The notes beneath the pieces are model-generated. The model ran no database searches. It saw nothing but the letters and a program-made list of their open reading frames with translations, and had not been told where the DNA came from. 64,000 bases of DNA from JAEDHM01 sp964368645. Lineage in GTDB: Bacteria > Bacillota > Clostridia > Christensenellales > CAG-1252. Of this stretch, positions 50,127 through 61,180 are shown one piece after another. The DNA lies in NCBI GenBank assembly GCA_964368645.1, contig CAYJBY010000010.1, forward strand, positions 1-64,000, given 5' to 3'. Position 1 is the stretch's first letter. Each line of letters begins with the position of its first letter. Made by a program: the position numbers and the translations under genes.

Positions 50127-53100
50127 TTAGGGCGCGGCGTTAAAGTCGCAGGTTATCAAGGACTTGGTGTCCTCATAGGTTCCGGCGCAGATTACGATAC
50201 CGGGAGTTGCGTATTTCACTACGTTGCCTGTGCTACAGGTGAAGCCCACCGCATTTCCGCCGTAATTCGCCACGTTGGGCTTATTAAATACCGATGCCAA
50301 ATCCGTGAAGTACACGGTGTACAGCGTATTATTGCTCAAGCCGCTGGTGATATTGGTTGTGGTACCGTTGCCGTCCGACAACATAAAGTCAGTGCCAATT
50401 GCCGAGCTTGCTATTCCGATACGGGATACGTTATAGCCGCAAACCTTAATGCCGTTAGAAGCCATTGCAGTGCCGCTGGTGAAGGTCGCGTAATAAACGC
50501 CCAACTCACGGCTGTATTCCATTACGAAGTTCAGGTCGGGTTTCTTCCAGTTGGCGTTGGTCGCATATCCCGCCGTTGCGTCGGAGGTTCTCAAAGCCAC
50601 ACCGTAAGTGCCCGACAGCGTGAACAGATAGGTTCCCCTCTCCGCTATTATGTAGTTGTTGGGATTGGTCTTGTCCGCGTCGAAATAGAAAGTATATATA
50701 CCCATTGCGGAGTGTATCGTCTTATTCTCTGTTGCGCCGGAACGGGTAGTCAGCGTTTTGAGCGTACTCTCTATGGTGTAGGAGCCGACGAGCGTATAAT
50801 CGTTATTATGTGAATTACTTATTGTTCTTACTATACTGTATTCCAACGTATTTCTCAAGTCTGCGTCGGAGAGTACCACGTGATCAATAACGTAATCGTA
50901 GGTTACGGAGTTAGTCGTATGAATGGTTTCCTGCATCAAGTAGCCCAAGGTCGCATAGGACGATTCACTTCCTGCGGGTACGAAGTAGTAATCGTAATTC
51001 ACGGTAAAGACAGGTGCTATCACAACGCTTTCGGCGGGCATTGTGAATTGAGTTCCGAACTCGTAACGAACGCCGTTGACCATCCAAGCGATTATCGCGT
51101 TGCCGTCCTCGGACGTAAAGGTGTAATCGCCCTGCGAAGGTAACGTGACGCTATCTCCTGCGGTGGCGTAGGTCATAGTATCGAACTCGTCGCCCGTGCC
51201 GTTGCTTAACATATTGTGATATACACTGTATTGATGCGCAACAGCGTTAATATCGGCGCAAGCCTGATTGAAGGTTGAATATGCGTTGGCAAGCTCGGCG
51301 GCGGTCTCGATATCGTCCACAGCATCGTTATACAGTCCTACGATAACAGCATAGTTAGCGGCGGAATAATCGTTGGAGTTATACGCCTCGGTACAGCTTG
51401 CCAGCAGTGCGTCTAACTGTGAAACGTAATTCGCCTTAATTCTGTCAAAGGAAACCGCGTTATACAGAATAACGTAATCGCGCTGATTTGCCGTGGGGTG
51501 AGCAGAGTTAAAGGCTGCGTTCTGCGCCGCGGCTGTATAGCTGTGGTACAGGACGTAGGATATATCCGTAGAACCAACCCTGCAAATAAGATTAATACCG
51601 CCGGAAACCGCCGCTGTCGGAGCGGTGATAACCAAGAAGTAGCGATTGACGTTGTTATTATCTCCGTTTACAAAATCAAGAGAAGCTATTGTAACGCCGT
51701 TATAGGACGCGATACCGATTTGCGGAAGAATAGCCGCACCCTGTCCGTCCGCCAAGAACCAACTGCATTCACTGCCCTGATACAGGGTGGGTAAGAACAA
51801 GTGTCCGCTTGCGGAGGGAACGAGAATCTGTCTGTAAACAAGATTGTCGTTGAAGTCAAGAATAAAGGATTTCTCAAAGCTATAACCGTCAAACTCAATC
51901 CTCGTAAGCAGATACGCAAAGGAAGACAAGTTACTTGCTTTGTCGATAAGGGTAATGGTTTGTCCGACGCTTACGCTATTGGATATAAGCGACTGCACAA
52001 ATGTACGATCCTCTAATAGTTCCGCGTATTGAGCGGCGGTTAATGCCATACCGTTAGTAATTGCTGTAGCGGATTCCGCCCCATCAAAGGTGAAGCTGAA
52101 AGCCGAACCGCTGTAAATCAAATCGGACACGTTAACAAAAGCGGACATACTGTTCCACTTCAAGGGGTAATAATTACCGCCTAAGTTGATATAGGTCGGA
52201 ACCGTCGCGGTGATGCCCGAAGCATTGCTGACAGCGTTAGCCGAAAAGCCCAGTCGCGCTACGCTTATCTCGGTTAAGCCTGAACCCGTAAAGTCGATTT
52301 CGTCGAATAGGCTCGTCGCCTTTTGCCAATCGTCGTCCGTTGCCGTGGCAACTACTGTGTTATAGGTTATGGTAGTAAGAGGTCTGTTGGCGGCAAACCA
52401 GTATTTGAGATACTCGAAGGAAGCGGTGTGGTTATAGCCCTCGATGTAGTTCTTGTCCGTACCGATAGTAATGGTGGTAAGCTGTGAACCGAACTCCTTT
52501 AAGAATCCCAAATCGTCGATATTGACTACGTAACCTCCTGTGTGATAGGAGAAGGAAGTAAGAGTATCCTTGGAGTTAAGCAAGGGGGTGAAGTCCTGAA
52601 TCAAGAAGTTTCGGCCGGCAGATGAGGAGTTAGAATAGGCAAACGAGGTAAGGTGCATATTGGAAAGCTCGTCTATGGATACGATTGCGCCGCCTGCTAT
52701 TGAAAACTCTCTTAAGTTGACGAAAAGCTCGATACCTGCCAGTGTGGTGATACCCTCGCTGGGGATTACCATCGAATCGGTACTAAGCATTACACTGTTA
52801 GGCAGATACAAGGCTCCGATAGCCGTTGCCGCTACGCCCAAAGACTGGTAATTACTGAACGTAACGGTGGATAAGGAGCTTGCGAACTTATTGTTGAAAA
52901 GCCAGAACTGGAAACGGGAGCTGATAAAGTAATCGCCGGCAGGGCGCAAAACCATCTTACCGTTATCGCCCGGAACTTCCAAATAATACGTAGGCAGTTT
53001 AGAACTTCCAGACACCTCAGGCACCGAACTGGGAACAACGGTAATATTTTTCGTACCGCTGTAAACCGTTGTATTGCCGTTTTTGAGTGCGTAAGATATA

Positions 53101-56100
53101 GCAATAATATTATCCGCAGGCAAATCCTCAAGATTGAAGTTTGCGGTGGTAAGGTTGAACACGTTATCCTGTATGTAATCCGCGTTACCGATGCTCATAC
53201 TCCACTCGAAGGTCAGCGTTACGCCGTTGACGTTCAAAAATTCAGGCAGATAATAGATTATACCCGTACTTTCCACGTCAAGCTGGTTGATTTGGTTAGG
53301 CAAAACGTCTCGGCCGTTGGCGGTGTTAATCAACGCGGCGTATCCTGCCGCTATACTTTCGGAGGTTACTATTGCCGAGTCGTTCTCGGTAACTAAGCTC
53401 TGTGCGGCAAGGAACAGCGCGTTAGCCGTTGCCGTGCCTGAAGCGTCGAAATCTCTAAGCGAATGTCTGATGGTGATGCCGTTAGCTATAATCGACGACG
53501 TGAATACCGACAAGCCGCCGTCCGTGACGTTGAACGCCGAATGTCTTTTGGCGTTACTGTTGGAAGCAGGAAGAATACCGAAGAGGTAGCCTGAAGCGGC
53601 ACTGGAGGAAATATAGCTTTGATAAGCGGTTGCGCCTGCGTACATATTGGCACTCTTCACCGCGTTAATGCGGATTTTCTTCAAACTTTTGCAGTAATCA
53701 AGGATTATGTCAGCCGCCGTTGAGGTGTAGCTCACGGAGTTGAAGGTATAGCTGAACGAACGCTTATAATCAATCCTTTCGGTTAAGGACAGGTCAAGCG
53801 TAACGAGGTTAGGCGCATACCTTAAGGCGGACAAGGACTCCTCCGTTATTGCGGTATTGATTACCGTAAGAGAAGTAAGGGAATTGAAACTGCCATCCCA
53901 CAAGCCCGTAATAGCATTATTGGACGTAGTGGCGGAGCCGATTGTCAAAGAAGTAACCGCCGTCAAAAGATTGATACCCTTAAGACTCTTTAAGCCGATG
54001 TCTGTCGGACTGATACGCATAGACGTGACGCGCTTTCCCTCGCCGTCAACGGGGCTGTAGTCAAAATAGCTTACGGAGCCGTTGCTCTTTAGAGTGGAAT
54101 GCTTGATAAGATACAGCCAAAGTCCGTCGTCAAACTCATCGGAATAATGATACTCCTGCGTTTTGTTATAAATCGCAATAGGCGCAGAGGTGCTGACCGT
54201 TGCGGAGGAATTGTTAGTGTCGTATAAGGTTATATCGTATTTTGCGGCGTATTGTGTGCCTACGCGAGTAATCATAAGCGGAGTGGTAAGCGTACCCATA
54301 GTACCCAAATAGGAGCTTAAGCCCACGTTATCGTTCAGCAGATTATCAGCCGCCAAAAGCGATAAGGTATAATTCGTACTGGAAGCGTTACGGGTAATGC
54401 TTAAATCACTTGCAAACGTGCTGGCTATAGGATAACCGCTGTTAATGTAGGTATAAGCGTAATTGCTTACATCGTTATATCCGATATCTCCGAAGAAATC
54501 TTCGATTTCGCTCTTAGTGAAAACGGAGGTTTCAGCCGTTGCGTAGCTTACGTTAAGACTTCCGCTGACGCTGTCGGCAACAACTGCCAAAGCGGTTAAG
54601 GTCGCAGGGGCGTAAACCGCTTGGGTGTCGTTGAGGTTTAACGTGGAAAGGACTGCCGCGCCGTGAGCCGTTTTGTAAGTCGAATAAGCGGCGGCAAGAG
54701 CGGTAAAATCTGCGGCGGCAAGTTCCTTACAGGAAGCAAGATTAAGCGTGGTAAGCGTGGCTACCGAGGAAGCGAAAACGAAACCGCCGTCACTTATGGT
54801 TATAAGAGGATTGCCGCTAAGATTAACCGAAATCAAGCTCTTACATTCCTCAAAGCAGGATACGTCGGAAATCAGGTTATTGGAAAGATTGACGGCAGTC
54901 AAGCCGCTCCTGACGGTATCAGTGCCGTTATAGAAGAGGTGCTTACCATCGTAAGTCGCTAAGTCTGTCAAAGCCGATATATCTCTAAGGTCGTTGCCCG
55001 ATAGGTCAAGAGAGGATAAACCGAGGAAATACTCCAGTCCGTCTAGGTTAAGACTGTACGATTTCGATACGTTCTTGCCGAAAGCGGAGAAGTCAATAGC
55101 CGTACCTGCGGTATCCGTAGCTGCACTTCCTTCAAACATAAGGGTGCCTGACGTGGGAGTTCCGCTAATCGAGGTGATTTTCGGAACGCCGATATAACCG
55201 TCTGCGTGATAGAACATAATGCCGTTAAGGTCGTAGCCCTGCCCTGCCGACAAGAAAGAAAGCGTTGCGATACCCGTGAAAAGTCTGAATCGCATCATCG
55301 GGTCCTTAATCGCTCTGTAGGAAAGGTAGGTAGCGGTCTTACCGTTGACGGTTTTTTGATAAAAATAGTCGCCTGTTACCGACACGGTGCCTGCCGACGA
55401 ACCGTTCTGCGTTGCCGAATAGGATATCGACACGGTTTTAGAACTAAGAGCGCTTGTTCCGTAAATCAAAATCGGGTACGCAAAAGTTTGGGGCGTAACC
55501 GCCGTGGCAAATTGAACGAATCCGCCCTCGTCGTTAAAATATCCGCCGTTAGCGTAGGATACGCCTTCGGAATCTATGTACGGGCCGCCCAAAGTTCCGC
55601 TGATTACAAGATAGTAATCGTAAGCGTAACTGTCAACAGTCAGCTGTATATCGCTGAAACCCGAACTTGTATTGGGAACGTAGCAATAGGTAAGACCTGT
55701 GGTCTTGCCGCTGAGTCCAAGCTCTTCCGCCGTAACCGCAGTAGCCGTCACATTAATGCCGAAAAGCTGAGTCGCGTCCGCTGTCGATACGCCGATTATC
55801 TTCCACTGAATGGCAAAACGGCGGTTAAAATCGTTGCTGTCTCCGTTATTGGTGCCGTAATAGGTGCCGTAAGTAGAGGACGGCAGAGTTATGGTTTTGC
55901 CGTCTGTGATTATCATTTCGGAAAGGGTTGCCGCCAAGGTTCCGTCCAGCTTAACGCCTAAGTCGGAGATAAGAGGTACAAAGTCGCCGTATTCCTTAAC
56001 CGCGTCCTGCGTTATGGACGTAAGACCGCCGCTTGCGGACGTAACCCAACCTGCGCCTGTGTAGCTGTCGGTGGAGCTTTCATCGGCTAAAGTACCGATA

Positions 56101-59100
56101 CGGAAATCCTTACTCGCGGCATTGCTTCCTGTGTAAATCTGTCTTACGATAGCTTCGGTACTGGACGCCGTTGCGTTGCCGTTGGAAAAAGTCGTGTTTT
56201 TCCCTTTGGTTGCATAGATGTACAGCTTGGAAATATCCTTGCCGATTAAGCCTGTAAGCCCCTGCCAGTTAAAGCAGTTGGACTCTATCAGCACAAACTC
56301 CTTCAACCCAGTAAAATGAGCGAGGTTATACACTGGAGTTGCCTCGGAATTGTTGTAAAGCAAAGCATAACGGTTAGTTTCTATCGTACCGCCCACTACG
56401 CCGCCTACAAGTCCCATATAAATCTTTTCCAAATTAGGCAAATCGATGGAAATATTACTGAAGTCTATTCCCGAGAAAGCGATGACCAGCTTTTCGATGT
56501 TGTAAAGATAGGTGCCGTCGCCAAGGTTGGTATCACGGTCGAATTTCAACTCCGTGATTGAGGTATATTGCAAGCCCTGCACCACGTTTTCGCCTGAATC
56601 GCTGAAAGTACCGTCAACGGATATATCGGTTAAAGGCAAAGCGGCTATAGTCGCCATTGTTATATAATAGTAATTACCGTTGACCGTATAACCCTCGCCG
56701 CTCCCCGACTCGAACAATGCGGAAAGCGCACCGATAACTTCCGAGCGCAAATCACGTCCGGGGAAAATCGTATCCAAGCCCACGTTACCGTCGGCTAGAG
56801 GATAATCGGTTACAAGTATTCTGTAGTTAAACTCCGCACGAAGTTCTATATAGTGGTCGGCGGTTATGTCACCGCGGCCGCTGCCGTCGTTACCCGTTAA
56901 TGAGGTTTTGTCGTAAACGGTGTCGGTGTAGCCTGCCAACGTGCGATAAACAACGCCGTTTGCGTTATGAATAAAGTTGCCTGCAAAGAAACCGCTTAAA
57001 TTGGAATCCGAGGTGGAAAGGGAGAAGTCAATATCCTTAACGCCGTAAAAATTATAAACGTGGTGATTCTGCCCCACCTCATAATAACTTTCGGTATCGT
57101 TAAGGTTAATAAATACGAATGCGGAGGGCAAATCGGAAGTGTACTTATGAAGTATCCCATAGGGATCCCATTGAGAGGTACTGGAAGTGCCGTCCTTAAA
57201 AATCTCCACCAAGGGGTTAGCGAGATAGACCTGATAAAGTCTGTTAAGCGCGGTATCGCCGTCCAAATTAAGACAGCCGTAAACGTATAACGCCTCCAAG
57301 CCTGTCAATCCGCTGATTGTCGGAGTCGGTTCGCCGTCCGTATAAGAGGATATAAGACTATAATCGTAATCGCCGCCGTTAAGCTTAATTACCTTCACGT
57401 TGGTCATATAGCTCAGCTCGCCTATACTGCTCGGCTCCAGAATATTGTTGGTTAAATCCAAATCAAAATGCACGCCGTTGGCAAAGTGTCTTAAGCCCAC
57501 CAAAGAGGTAATGCCCGCGCCTTTGAATACGTCGTCGTGATTGTTGGTATCCTGTCTTGAAAGTTCTGCTTGCGTTATGGTGCTCTTTTCGTAATACGTA
57601 TTGCCGCCGTAGAGAATCGTACCCGTTCTTGTGGTATTGAAAATACCGAAAAGTACGTTAAGCAGATTGGTATCGGGAACCACATCAGACGCCAGCTCAT
57701 ATACGTTGGCGGCGGTCTCGATATACGCTATATCGTCTGCGGCTTGCGACTGGAGCAAGGTAAGCACGAAAGGACGTTCAACGGATACGCCCTGAGAGGT
57801 GGCAACGTCGGTTACGGTCACTCTTACGGTAATCGTACGGTTGACGATAGGCGTATTGATGGTGTAACCCGTAGTCTTGCCGTTGGTTGTAGTAAAGGAC
57901 AGGAACGCCTCGTCCGCTAACGACGTCGTCCACGCCACGTTATAGGTTTTGCGGTAAACTGTGCCGTTGACAGTGTACTCGTAATAATAGTAATTAGGCA
58001 GATTGAGAGTGGTGTAAACCTCGTTAATGGCGACCATCTCGTTAAGCACCTTAGACGCAACGACCTCTGTATCATCGGGAGTCCAGGTACTGCTAAGGTC
58101 ACGGTAAATCACTATATCGTTGTCGCGGTTGTTATCATAGACCAAGGACAGATAGTAAGCAGTTTCGTCCGAGGTGGAAGCACGTCTGTCAGCCTGTCTT
58201 ATATCGACAAAGCGCAAGCTGTCGTAGTTCTGAAGGTATTCAAAACTGGTAATATTCTCGCAGTTACGCAGGTCAAGGTAACTGACGGAAGGAAGATAAC
58301 GTATAGGCTTAATAGAGGTCAAAGGATTTTCCGAAAGTACAATTACTTCCAGACTGTCCAAGTACTCCAAATCCGTAATATCCGAAACAAGATTCTCCGC
58401 CAAATCAACGTATTGCAGATTATACAAAGCGTTGAGGTTGCCGATGTCGATTATGGAGTTACCGCTTAGGTCGAAGCCTAGAGCGTTGATAAAATACTCC
58501 AAACCCTTGGTAGAGGATATGTCGTTGTCGCTGAAATCCACATAATAGAAAGTTTTTGCGTTGGCACCTGAAAAAATCGTTTGAGAACTGAGAGCGGCGG
58601 CAAGGTTCTGCACACCGTCGGTGAACCACTCGGTCTGCGCCTCGGAAACCTCAATCCAACCGTTGCCGTTAAGGTCGTAGTAACGCATAAGCGTGTTATA
58701 AATACTAAACGCCTCGATTTCCGCGGCGGTATTGTGATAGATACCGTTGACGGTCAGGTGGAGATAATAAACAAGCTCCGCCGAGGACGCGTCCACGTGA
58801 TAATCGGGAACGCCGTTTTCCATAGTATCCCACAGCTTAGCCGTAACGGAAACAACGGTTTCCAGCACGGCGGGAACCTTGGACGGCAGAATTGTAATCA
58901 CCGAATCTCTCTCGTAAATCTGATTTGCCGCTTTTTGAGCGGAAATGTTCAAGTAAACACCGTCAACCTCGATAAAATCGCCGCTGATTGCGCTGACGTA
59001 AGCGGAATTAACCGCATCGTAATCATAGGTAGCGTCAAAGAAAACGTATTCCCCGTTAATTAAGGCGAAGTGACCTGAAACGGTTGCGGTATAAACGCCG

Positions 59101-61157
59101 TTCTGTACGAAAACGTACTCGTTATAGGGAGCGGCTACAAAGTAGTCCACGTTGGCACCCCTTGCGGTGTAGCCCTGCGCGGTAAAGCTGTAGCCCGAGC
59201 CTGAAACGTAAGCGTTGGCGTCAAAGTCCTGCTGAAGCATAGGAGTGGGATCGCTTAGCTCGGTGGATGCGGTATAGCCTACCAAAACCACCGTTTTTCT
59301 AAGAGTATAGGAGGTTGTGACAACTTCCCCTGCCGTATTGTAATCCGAATAGACGAACTCGATGTTGACGTCAATTAAAACACTGCTGCCTACGTTGGGC
59401 TTGTTAGCAACCTTAATAGCGTCGCCCACGTTCGCTCCTTGAATTATCTCAAGATAATCCTGTCCGATACTGTTGCGGTTCTGCGCGGCGTTGGCTATGG
59501 AAAGATTGATATCCGACAAGCCTGTCTTCTGCGCTAAGGAGGAATCCACGTAACTGCCGTAAAAATCCTTAACGGTGTCAAGCTGTTCGACTATAATCTG
59601 CTGATAATTGTAGACTAAATCCGTGCGCTGTTTCGCCGTCAGTTTCCTGATAGTTACGGTTTTGTAATCCGAATACGATACGCCTGCGCAATAAACTATA
59701 ACGCCGATACGCATTGTTTCGTCCTGCCAACTGTCCAAATCCGCATACCCCTCGGGAAGGAATACTCCGTTGGAATTAAGCAGGTTGCCTGTGGTAATCC
59801 AAGTAACCGTACTGTTGGACACGGCGTCACGTCCTGCAAGGTAAAGAGAGCCGCTGACGGTGTCGGGTATGCCTGCCAAAAGGGAGGCTGCAACCGCGCT
59901 CATAGCGGTACCTCTTACCGTTAAGTGAGCTTTAAGCGTAGCGGAAGAGCCTGCCGCGGTATATAGAGCAAAATTAAGATGCTGAGTTAAAGTAAGTTCC
60001 TCGTTATAGAGAGGATTAACGCGGTAAGCGGTGTAGGTATTGTCCAATTTTTCGATAATGCTTTCATCGTCCACTCCGCCAATTCTGGGGGGAACTATGG
60101 AATACACTCGCGCCGCGCCGTAAACCTCGGAAAAGTAGTATTTCAGATTCTGGGTAAAGTCAACGGTATCCCCTACCATAATTACTCTGTCGGAAAACTT
60201 GTGGAGCTTTTCCTGCATAAGCTGTGCGGCAGCCGTAAAGGACGCATTATTGACGGTTATGCGCGAATAGCTGTCCGATAAGCTGTCCTGTATGCTAACC
60301 ACGTCGCCCTGCGCCGCCGCTGTGGGACAATTATAAACCACACGTCCCTCGCCGACTATGGAGCCGTGAGAGGGATTGCTGTTAATAACGGAAGGTCTGC
60401 TTGCCGTATCGTAGGTAAAGTTAATGGAAGTGCCCTGTCCTAAGGAAAGAGTTTTGCCGTTAATGTCAAGGCTGACGGGATAATTAAAATTGACAACGCC
60501 GTCATTCTCCAAATCGGAGCTTAAAGTTACGTTGTTGGTAAGCACCAAGGTCTTACCCGAAAGAGCCGCTCCTGCGGAAGCCGCTCTCATAAGTCCTGCA
60601 TACGAGGACACGAAATAATAGTCGTTTTCACCGCTGTTGACGCTGGAACTTGCGCTTAAAATAAGAGAAAAACTCTTGCCGTCATAATAGTCGGACGCGG
60701 AAGGCGAATAGACGAACTTGTAGTAAAAGTTCTGCTCGGTATTGACCATCAAGGTACCGCTTATGCCGTCCATATTGTCAAGCATACCGATATACTCGTA
60801 GGCGCCGTTTTGGTAAGCGTAAACTTCCACCGCTCTTGCCAGCTCGTTGGCGTCCGCGTTATTCTCATCGAAGGATATAGAAAGGAAGAACGAAGCCGCA
60901 GAGCCTTGCGAAGCACTTGCCTTAATGCTGACCTCGAAATCCAAATCGGCTTCCTTGCCGCGGGAAACCAAGCCCAAATCGTAACTGGTGACAGTTTCGA
61001 CAGGCTTACCGTTGAGCTTGAAAACAACGCTGGTTGCGGATATAGTCTGAGACCAGCCCGACTCGCCGAATCTGTAATACGCAAAGGTTACGCCTACTGC
61101 GAGCAGGGCGCACACTATAAGCAAAATTATAATCGTAAAAATTACTTTCTTTTGCAT
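50127..61157 (-). CDS. Giant exported multidomain leucine-rich-repeat protein (3676 residues)
   Basis: An N-terminal hydrophobic segment (about 5-27) followed by TFAYYRFGESGWSQTISATS and a camelysin-like domain (to about 165) leads into a beta-helix-like region. Six internalin-like LRR blocks lie at about 866-976, 1230-1295, 1530-1590, 2036-2190, 2386-2465 and 2800-2860. Ig-like beta domains separate them. An EF-hand loop DLNGNGWIEVSE is at about 826. Near 3230-3310 lies a FIVAR-like helical segment. A Flg_new/InlB-B-repeat-like piece (about 3332-3386) and a beta-rich end follow. No sortase signal or membrane anchor was found. AAGGG lies 3 bases before the ATG. It is the first gene of the operon, behind a c-di-GMP riboswitch. 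Confidence 0.82.
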   Translation of the reverse strand: MQKKVIFTIIILLIVCALLAVGVTFAYYRFGESGWSQTISATSVVFKLNGKPVETVTSYDLGLVSRGKEADLDFEVSIKASASQGSAASFFLSISFDENNADANELARAVEVYAYQNGAYEYIGMLDNMDGISGTLMVNTEQNFYYKFVYSPSASDYYDGKSFSLILSASSSVNSGENDYYFVSSYAGLMRAASAGAALSGKTLVLTNNVTLSSDLENDGVVNFNYPVSLDINGKTLSLGQGTSINFTYDTASRPSVINSNPSHGSIVGEGRVVYNCPTAAAQGDVVSIQDSLSDSYSRITVNNASFTAAAQLMQEKLHKFSDRVIMVGDTVDFTQNLKYYFSEVYGAARVYSIVPPRIGGVDDESIIEKLDNTYTAYRVNPLYNEELTLTQHLNFALYTAAGSSATLKAHLTVRGTAMSAVAASLLAGIPDTVSGSLYLAGRDAVSNSTVTWITTGNLLNSNGVFLPEGYADLDSWQDETMRIGVIVYCAGVSYSDYKTVTIRKLTAKQRTDLVYNYQQIIVEQLDTVKDFYGSYVDSSLAQKTGLSDINLSIANAAQNRNSIGQDYLEIIQGANVGDAIKVANKPNVGSSVLIDVNIEFVYSDYNTAGEVVTTSYTLRKTVVLVGYTASTELSDPTPMLQQDFDANAYVSGSGYSFTAQGYTARGANVDYFVAAPYNEYVFVQNGVYTATVSGHFALINGEYVFFDATYDYDAVNSAYVSAISGDFIEVDGVYLNISAQKAANQIYERDSVITILPSKVPAVLETVVSVTAKLWDTMENGVPDYHVDASSAELVYYLHLTVNGIYHNTAAEIEAFSIYNTLMRYYDLNGNGWIEVSEAQTEWFTDGVQNLAAALSSQTIFSGANAKTFYYVDFSDNDISSTKGLEYFINALGFDLSGNSIIDIGNLNALYNLQYVDLAENLVSDITDLEYLDSLEVIVLSENPLTSIKPIRYLPSVSYLDLRNCENITSFEYLQNYDSLRFVDIRQADRRASTSDETAYYLSLVYDNNRDNDIVIYRDLSSTWTPDDTEVVASKVLNEMVAINEVYTTLNLPNYYYYEYTVNGTVYRKTYNVAWTTSLADEAFLSFTTTNGKTTGYTINTPIVNRTITVRVTVTDVATSQGVSVERPFVLTLLQSQAADDIAYIETAANVYELASDVVPDTNLLNVLFGIFNTTRTGTILYGGNTYYEKSTITQAELSRQDTNNHDDVFKGAGITSLVGLRHFANGVHFDLDLTNNILEPSSIGELSYMTNVKVIKLNGGDYDYSLISSYTDGEPTPTISGLTGLEALYVYGCLNLDGDTALNRLYQVYLANPLVEIFKDGTSSTSQWDPYGILHKYTSDLPSAFVFINLNDTESYYEVGQNHHVYNFYGVKDIDFSLSTSDSNLSGFFAGNFIHNANGVVYRTLAGYTDTVYDKTSLTGNDGSGRGDITADHYIELRAEFNYRILVTDYPLADGNVGLDTIFPGRDLRSEVIGALSALFESGSGEGYTVNGNYYYITMATIAALPLTDISVDGTFSDSGENVVQGLQYTSITELKFDRDTNLGDGTYLYNIEKLVIAFSGIDFSNISIDLPNLEKIYMGLVGGVVGGTIETNRYALLYNNSEATPVYNLAHFTGLKEFVLIESNCFNWQGLTGLIGKDISKLYIYATKGKNTTFSNGNATASSTEAIVRQIYTGSNAASKDFRIGTLADESSTDSYTGAGWVTSASGGLTSITQDAVKEYGDFVPLISDLGVKLDGTLAATLSEMIITDGKTITLPSSTYGTYYGTNNGDSNDFNRRFAIQWKIIGVSTADATQLFGINVTATAVTAEELGLSGKTTGLTYCYVPNTSSGFSDIQLTVDSYAYDYYLVISGTLGGPYIDSEGVSYANGGYFNDEGGFVQFATAVTPQTFAYPILIYGTSALSSKTVSISYSATQNGSSAGTVSVTGDYFYQKTVNGKTATYLSYRAIKDPMMRFRLFTGIATLSFLSAGQGYDLNGIMFYHADGYIGVPKITSISGTPTSGTLMFEGSAATDTAGTAIDFSAFGKNVSKSYSLNLDGLEYFLGLSSLDLSGNDLRDISALTDLATYDGKHLFYNGTDTVRSGLTAVNLSNNLISDVSCFEECKSLISVNLSGNPLITISDGGFVFASSVATLTTLNLASCKELAAADFTALAAAYSTYKTAHGAAVLSTLNLNDTQAVYAPATLTALAVVADSVSGSLNVSYATAETSVFTKSEIEDFFGDIGYNDVSNYAYTYINSGYPIASTFASDLSITRNASSTNYTLSLLAADNLLNDNVGLSSYLGTMGTLTTPLMITRVGTQYAAKYDITLYDTNNSSATVSTSAPIAIYNKTQEYHYSDEFDDGLWLYLIKHSTLKSNGSVSYFDYSPVDGEGKRVTSMRISPTDIGLKSLKGINLLTAVTSLTIGSATTSNNAITGLWDGSFNSLTSLTVINTAITEESLSALRYAPNLVTLDLSLTERIDYKRSFSYTFNSVSYTSTAADIILDYCKSLKKIRINAVKSANMYAGATAYQSYISSSAASGYLFGILPASNSNAKRHSAFNVTDGGLSVFTSSIIANGITIRHSLRDFDASGTATANALFLAAQSLVTENDSAIVTSESIAAGYAALINTANGRDVLPNQINQLDVESTGIIYYLPEFLNVNGVTLTFEWSMSIGNADYIQDNVFNLTTANFNLEDLPADNIIAISYALKNGNTTVYSGTKNITVVPSSVPEVSGSSKLPTYYLEVPGDNGKMVLRPAGDYFISSRFQFWLFNNKFASSLSTVTFSNYQSLGVAATAIGALYLPNSVMLSTDSMVIPSEGITTLAGIELFVNLREFSIAGGAIVSIDELSNMHLTSFAYSNSSSAGRNFLIQDFTPLLNSKDTLTSFSYHTGGYVVNIDDLGFLKEFGSQLTTITIGTDKNYIEGYNHTASFEYLKYWFAANRPLTTITYNTVVATATDDDWQKATSLFDEIDFTGSGLTEISVARLGFSANAVSNASGITATVPTYINLGGNYYPLKWNSMSAFVNVSDLIYSGSAFSFTFDGAESATAITNGMALTAAQYAELLEDRTFVQSLISNSVSVGQTITLIDKASNLSSFAYLLTRIEFDGYSFEKSFILDFNDNLVYRQILVPSASGHLFLPTLYQGSECSWFLADGQGAAILPQIGIASYNGVTIASLDFVNGDNNNVNRYFLVITAPTAAVSGGINLICRVGSTDISYVLYHSYTAAAQNAAFNSAHPTANQRDYVILYNAVSFDRIKANYVSQLDALLASCTEAYNSNDYSAANYAVIVGLYNDAVDDIETAAELANAYSTFNQACADINAVAHQYSVYHNMLSNGTGDEFDTMTYATAGDSVTLPSQGDYTFTSEDGNAIIAWMVNGVRYEFGTQFTMPAESVVIAPVFTVNYDYYFVPAGSESSYATLGYLMQETIHTTNSVTYDYVIDHVVLSDADLRNTLEYSIVRTISNSHNNDYTLVGSYTIESTLKTLTTRSGATENKTIHSAMGIYTFYFDADKTNPNNYIIAERGTYLFTLSGTYGVALRTSDATAGYATNANWKKPDLNFVMEYSRELGVYYATFTSGTAMASNGIKVCGYNVSRIGIASSAIGTDFMLSDGNGTTTNITSGLSNNTLYTVYFTDLASVFNKPNVANYGGNAVGFTCSTGNVVKYATPGIVICAGTYEDTKSLITCDFNAAP

Positions 61158-61180
61158 ATACCCTTACGACGGCTTTTTAT

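Noticed and set aside
50127..50300. C-terminal sortase (LPxTG) or membrane anchor in the giant LRR protein
   Set aside because: The end is polar and beta-like, with no LPxTG-like motif, hydrophobic helix or basic tail.
49998..50813. 271-residue plus-strand open frame across the end of the giant LRR gene
   Set aside because: It is antisense to two coding sequences, has no ribosome site, and its composition is that of a shadow frame.
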